From Curvibacter lanceolatus ATCC 14669 (GTDB taxonomy: Bacteria; Pseudomonadota; Gammaproteobacteria; Burkholderiales; Burkholderiaceae_C), in NCBI RefSeq assembly GCF_000381265.1, contig NZ_KB906260.1:186001-250000 (forward strand): a stretch of DNA of 64,000 nucleotides, given 5' to 3'. The translations under genes and the position numbers were made by a program. Shown piece by piece: positions 58,799 through 64,000 of this stretch (position 1 is the stretch's first letter; each line of letters begins with the position of its first letter). The notes under the pieces are model-generated. The model worked only from the letters and a program-made list of their open reading frames with translations, was not told the origin of the DNA and did no database searches.

Positions 58799-59938
58799 TC
58801 ATTCCGGACGGAATGCAAACACGCCACCCTTGCGGGTGACCACGACCAACACGCCATCAGCCAGTACCGGTGCCACCGCGATCGGTGAGCCATCGGTGCT
58901 GAGGCGATTGAGAGAACTGCCGTCTTCGCGCGACAGCAGATGAACAAAACCGGCGTCATCGCCAATCGCCAGCGAACGGCCCAGCAGCAGCGGGGCCGTC
59001 AGGCGGCGGTATTGCAGGCGATCACTGGTCCACAGGCGCTCGCCATCGGCACGGCGCCAGGCCACCAGGCGACCGTCGGACTCGGTCCCGAAGACCGTGG
59101 CCGCATCGCCATGCACACCGGTGAAGCCATTGGCGGGCTTGGTCCAGCTCAAGGTGCCACGCTGGGCCTGCACGCAGCCCACTGCGGTCTGGAACGCGCG
59201 CACGCAGACCGAGTCGTCCACCCGGCTCACGCGACCCACCAGATCGACCAGGCGTTCAACATCGTTGGTGCCGCGCGGCGTGGCCAGAGGGGCCTCCCAG
59301 CGGATGCCGCCATTGGCCGGGTTCAGACCCGCCAGACGCCCCGACAGGCCTGCCACCAGGGTGTCATTGACCGGAATCAGCACGCCGGGTTGGCGCAGCA
59401 CCAGGGGCTCGCCCGGGCGCTGTTGGGTCCAGATCTTGCGGCCTGATTCAGCATCAAAGGCCGACACCGATCGATCGGCCGCCAGCACAAACACCCGCCC
59501 GCCGGCCACCAGGGGCGCGGTGAAGACCTGGGCGGGCAATTGACGGCGCCAGACTTCGCGGCCAGCCACAAAGCTGACCAGTTCGTTGTTGCTGGTGACC
59601 ACGGCCACCTGCTTGCCATCGCCCCCGACGCCGGCGGTGATACCGGCCTTGGCGTCGGCGCGCCAGAGCTCGCGCCCGCTGGCCGCGTCAAAAGCAGTGA
59701 CCTGCCCCGAGGACGAGGCCAGGGTCAGCGTCGACCCCGTGACCTGGGCGTCGAGCGGGAAGTCCACCGCCCCCAGGCTGGCCGACCAGGCCGGCTTCAC
59801 CCCCACCAGGGCCACCACAGGCGCCAGCTCGGCAGGCTTGTGCTTGGGTGACGAGCTGCAAGCAGTCAACACCAACAGCGAAACGGCCGCCAGGGCCGCC
59901 ATGAGGCTGCGTTCAACGACCGGTCGTGCCATTTGCAT
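58799..59938 (-). CDS. bamB: outer-membrane protein assembly factor BamB
   Basis: A 379-residue lipoprotein of the BAM complex. The signal peptide ends in LLVLTAC (lipobox), and the rest is an eight-bladed beta-propeller with PQQ-like repeats such as FDAASGRELWRADAKAG and FDAESGRKIWTQQRPG. ATG at 59938 overlaps the yfgM stop (TGATG); an ATG two codons later is an alternative. It is part of the conserved hisS-yfgM-bamB-der series. Confidence 0.96.
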   Translation of the reverse strand: MQMARPVVERSLMAALAAVSLLVLTACSSSPKHKPAELAPVVALVGVKPAWSASLGAVDFPLDAQVTGSTLTLASSSGQVTAFDAASGRELWRADAKAGITAGVGGDGKQVAVVTSNNELVSFVAGREVWRRQLPAQVFTAPLVAGGRVFVLAADRSVSAFDAESGRKIWTQQRPGEPLVLRQPGVLIPVNDTLVAGLSGRLAGLNPANGGIRWEAPLATPRGTNDVERLVDLVGRVSRVDDSVCVRAFQTAVGCVQAQRGTLSWTKPANGFTGVHGDAATVFGTESDGRLVAWRRADGERLWTSDRLQYRRLTAPLLLGRSLAIGDDAGFVHLLSREDGSSLNRLSTDGSPIAVAPVLADGVLVVVTRKGGVFAFRPE

Positions 59939-60624
59939 CACTTCTTGTCCTCAGTAGGGGCAGTTGCCGGCTCAGTACCGGCTTGCGGGTTGACGCCCAG
60001 TGCATTGAGCTTGGCCTCGATCAGGCGTCGGTACTCCGTGCGCTCGTCGAGCTTTTGGTAGGCCTTGCGGTATTCGGCAACGGCCTCATCGGCCTTGCCT
60101 TGCAGGGCCAGCACATCACCCTTGCGGTCGGCCGCCAGGGCTTCGAACTCGGCCGGGAAAACGGTGCCCAGCGTCTTGAGCGCTTCGTCGTAGGCCTTGG
60201 CATCCACCTGCAGGGCCGCCAGGCGCAGACGGGCCACGGCTTTCACGCCATCATCACCGGACTGCTCCAGCACCCAGTTGAGCGCCGCCTTGGCGGCATC
60301 GGCATTGCCCTTGTCGGCCAGGGCCTGGGCGGCCAGCAGACTGGCCTGGGCGGCATAGGCCGTGCGGCCATACTTGCCGTGGATGTCTTCCTGCACGCGG
60401 ACCACCTTCTGCAGGTCCTGTGCCTTGACCGCGCGGTCCATTTCGTCATAGAGCACGGCCGCCTGGGCGGCCTGGCTGCGCTGCCAGTACTGGTAACCGT
60501 TCCAGGCGGCAAAGCCGCCAAAGATCACGATCAGCACCCAGCTGATGGCATTGCCATAGCGGTTCCAGAAGTGCTTGAGCTGATCGAGTTGTTCTTGTTC
60601 TTCGAGGTCGAGATGAGATGCCAT
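59938..60624 (-). CDS. yfgM: YfgM-family tetratricopeptide membrane protein
   Basis: A 228-residue inner-membrane protein: a cytoplasmic start (MASHLDLEEQEQLDQLKHFW), one helix (about 27-45), and a periplasmic TPR-like domain with several A-rich helical pairs. In E. coli YfgM is an ancillary SecYEG/PpiD partner. The tail is short and charged. It lies between hisS (12 bases upstream) and bamB (overlapping). Confidence 0.93.
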   Translation of the reverse strand: MASHLDLEEQEQLDQLKHFWNRYGNAISWVLIVIFGGFAAWNGYQYWQRSQAAQAAVLYDEMDRAVKAQDLQKVVRVQEDIHGKYGRTAYAAQASLLAAQALADKGNADAAKAALNWVLEQSGDDGVKAVARLRLAALQVDAKAYDEALKTLGTVFPAEFEALAADRKGDVLALQGKADEAVAEYRKAYQKLDERTEYRRLIEAKLNALGVNPQAGTEPATAPTEDKK

Positions 60625-60636
60625 GGCGTTGTGCTG

Positions 60637-61971
60637 TTAATTCGGGGATTGTAGGGTGATCGCCCATTGGGGCAGATCGCCCAGGGAGCGGGCCTGCTGA
60701 GCGCCTGCACCATCGCGCAGCGACTTCACGGTGACCTCGCCACGGGCCAGTTCGTCGCCGCCAAAAATGAGGGCGTGGCGCGCGCCGCTGGCATCGGCCT
60801 TCTTGAACTGGGACTTCATGCTGCCCCAGGACTCGGCCGCACCGGCGTGCATCTGCACCGACACGCCCAGGGCGCGCAATTGCACCAGGGTCTTGAGGAC
60901 CACCGGCAAGGCCGAGGCATCGGGCACGATGGCATAGGCGTCGGGCGCCGGGGCTTGCGCAGGGGCCTGCTCGCGCAGCAACTCCAGCACCCGCTCCACC
61001 CCCAGGGCCCAGCCGACGGCCGGCGCGGCCTTGCCACCGATCTGCTCGATCAGGTAGTCGTAACGGCCACCGCCGCAGATCGTGCCTTGCGAACCCAGGC
61101 TCTCGGTGATGAACTCGAACACCGTGAGGTTGTAGTAGTCCATGCCACGCACCAGACGCGGGTTGATGGTGTAGGGCACCCCGCAGGCATCCAGAATGCC
61201 GCGCACGGTGTTGAAGTGGGCCAGCGAGGCCTCGCCCAGGAAGTCGATCAGGCGTGGGGCCGATTCGACCACCTCACGCATGGCCGGGTTCTTGGTGTCC
61301 AGGATGCGCAGCGGGTTGCTGTGCAGGCGACGGCGTGCGTCTTCGTCCAGCACCTCCTGGTGTTGCTCGAAGTGGGCGATGAGCGCGGCGCGGTGCGCCT
61401 TGCGCTCGGCAGGCTGGCCCAGGCTGTTGAGCTCCAGGCGCACGTCCTTGAGACCCAGCTCCTGCCACAGGGCGTTGGCCAGCAGGATCAGCTCGGCATC
61501 GACCTCGGCGCCCGGAAAGCCCAGGGCCTCGGCACCGATCTGGTGGAACTGGCGATAGCGGCCGCGCTGCGGGCGCTCGTGCCGGAACATCGGGCCCATG
61601 TAGTACAGGCGCTTGCCGCCGTCGTACAGCATCGAGTGCTCGGCCACGGCCCGCACCACGCCGGCGGTGTTCTCGGGGCGCAGGGTCAGGGCTTCGCCGT
61701 TGAGCTTGTCCTCGAAGGAGTACATCTCTTTTTCGACGATGTCGGTCACCTCGCCCAAGCCGCGCACAAACAGGGGCGTGGGTTCGACGATGGGGGTGCG
61801 GATGTTGCGGTAGGCATGGCGCGCCATCAACTGGCGCACCTTGTCTTCCAGCCACTCCCACTGCGCCGATTCGGGCGGCAGGATGTCGTTCATGCCTTTG
61901 ACGGCGGAAAGCTTTTCAAATCGAGGCGCGGGCGCCGCAGCCGCGGGGGCTGCCTGGGGTTTCTCGGACAT
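60637..61971 (-). CDS. hisS: histidyl-tRNA synthetase
   Basis: A 444-residue class II synthetase. Motif 2 is [19 protein letters not shown], the histidine A motif is [15 protein letters not shown], and motif 3 is [14 protein letters not shown], followed by the anticodon-binding domain. An Ala/Pro-rich N-terminal tail of about 20 residues is extra. It lies five bases after ispG in the conserved series. Confidence 0.98.
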   Translation of the reverse strand: MSEKPQAAPAAAAPAPRFEKLSAVKGMNDILPPESAQWEWLEDKVRQLMARHAYRNIRTPIVEPTPLFVRGLGEVTDIVEKEMYSFEDKLNGEALTLRPENTAGVVRAVAEHSMLYDGGKRLYYMGPMFRHERPQRGRYRQFHQIGAEALGFPGAEVDAELILLANALWQELGLKDVRLELNSLGQPAERKAHRAALIAHFEQHQEVLDEDARRRLHSNPLRILDTKNPAMREVVESAPRLIDFLGEASLAHFNTVRGILDACGVPYTINPRLVRGMDYYNLTVFEFITESLGSQGTICGGGRYDYLIEQIGGKAAPAVGWALGVERVLELLREQAPAQAPAPDAYAIVPDASALPVVLKTLVQLRALGVSVQMHAGAAESWGSMKSQFKKADASGARHALIFGGDELARGEVTVKSLRDGAGAQQARSLGDLPQWAITLQSPN

Positions 61972-61976
61972 AAGGA

Positions 61977-63280
<1,304 letters not shown>

Positions 63281-63281
<1 letters not shown>

Positions 63282-64000
63282 CACTTCACCTCGAAACGGG
63301 CCACGTTGTCACGCGCCACAGATTGCAGATCAAAAGCCTTGCCCCGCACCTGGACCTGGGTGGCATCCACCTTGCCCACCACCACAGTGAGCGGCGGCAC
63401 CCCGCCCGCAGAGGCGGTCTCGCCAGCGCTCAGGGTTTTCTGGAAGGTGACCTGGCCATTGGCATCGGTCACCTTGATCCAGGAGCTTCCGCTGGCACTG
63501 AAACTCAGCACCGAGGCGGCCGATGGGACCACCGGCGCTGCCACAGCCACAGCCGCAGCCGGGCTGGCCGCGGGCGCAGGCTGGGCCGGCACTGCGGCCG
63601 GGGCCGACGCAGGGGGCGGTGCCGGGGTAGGTGCCGGCACCGAAGCCGGGGCCGCTGCAGCTGCGACCGGTGGTGGCACGGGGGTTGGCGCCGGGGTTGG
63701 CGCAGGTGTAGCCGGTGTTGCCGCAGCCGGGGGGGGCGCAGGCCCTTCCGATGCCTGCGCCACCACGGGTGGCGGAGCGGGTTCAGGCTCTGGCGCCGCC
63801 TGGACCACAGCCCCCGGACTGGTCAGCGGGGCCGCTGGCTCGGGCACGCTGGGGCTGAAACGGGGCCAAAGGTAGATGGCCAGGGCGCCAAGGCACAACA
63901 GAGGCACGGCCAACAGCGTGGGGCTGAAGCGATGCTCCGACACCAGGCGGTTGCGGCGCTCGTTCTGCGCCCGGAAAGGGGTGTTGATGCCCGCGTCGTC
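63281..64000 (-). CDS. RodZ-like cytoskeletal membrane protein (C-terminal part)
   Basis: The last 239 residues are visible; the N-terminal helix-turn-helix is beyond the right edge. Seen are a basic juxtamembrane stretch (QNERRNRL), one membrane helix (about [17 protein letters not shown]), a Pro/Ala-rich linker of about 95 residues, and a C-terminal beta domain with [17 protein letters not shown] and [18 protein letters not shown], which fits DUF4115 of RodZ. RodZ links MreB to the elongation machinery. Overlap with ispG supports the assignment. Confidence 0.88.

Overview
This 64 kb window is GC-rich, densely coding bacterial chromosome. Gene content and order point to a betaproteobacterium of the order Burkholderiales, most likely Comamonadaceae or a close relative. 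The evidence is the block rodZ-ispG-hisS-yfgM-bamB-der-hfq-hflX-hflK-hflC-DUF2065-hisZ-purA, a phaC-phaA-phaB cluster, a K+-independent proton-pumping pyrophosphatase beside soluble ppa, and a degenerate intergenic repeat between phaA and phaB that resembles one I remember from Comamonadaceae. I see no CRISPR array, insertion sequence, prophage or rRNA operon; one tRNA (Pro, UGG) is present.

Layout. 1-8.1 kb: 5' end of nadE, a FemAB-like acyltransferase gene, a chemoreceptor, divergent ppa and hppA, tRNA-Pro, a bactofilin and a small unknown gene. 8.1-9.1 kb: a gene-poor gap with an orphan terminator and a possible 28-codon gene. 9.1-14.6 kb: a branched-chain-type ABC transporter operon (binding protein, two permeases, two ATPases) with a LysE-type exporter gene inserted after the binding protein. 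14.7-17.6 kb: a small secreted protein and a sedolisin-family (S53) protease lipoprotein with Ig-like repeats. 17.9-33.3 kb, all on the minus strand: acuI and a complete five-step histidine utilisation locus (hutH, hutU, hutI, hutF, hutG, plus hutD and repressor gene hutC) with two ABC transporters and an IclR-type regulator. 33.8-39 kb: D-serine dehydratase, an SRAP protein, dctA and a short CPA2 antiporter. 39-42.9 kb: polyhydroxybutyrate genes phaC-phaA-phaB. 43-47.7 kb: small metabolic genes (pgeF, maiA-like, ABM monooxygenase, FAH-family hydrolase, hemerythrin, NUDIX) and a His/Arg/Gly-rich exported protein. 48-50 kb: a P1B-type metal ATPase with a histidine-repeat N terminus. 50-64 kb: the conserved housekeeping block on the minus strand.

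How the genes work together. Histidine would be converted to urocanate (HutH), imidazolonepropionate (HutU), formiminoglutamate (HutI), formylglutamate (HutF), then glutamate and formate (HutG). Three copies of TGTCTATACA lie in the locus: one between hutC and hutH, and two upstream of a TauABC/NMT1-type transporter operon that ends with hutC. They look like HutC operators, so the transporter probably imports histidine, urocanate or a related compound. A second transporter (polar amino acid type) forms an overlapping-gene operon with hutD-hutI-hutF-hutG behind an IclR regulator whose promoter carries a perfect 11-bp inverted repeat. The locus therefore appears split between two regulators. The pha genes would store carbon from acetyl-CoA, and ppa/hppA both dispose of pyrophosphate, the latter conserving energy.

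The most distinctive signals are the two-regulator, two-transporter hut locus, the His-tract metal ATPase next to a His-rich exported protein, and the orphan terminator. I do not see a clearly new multi-gene system.
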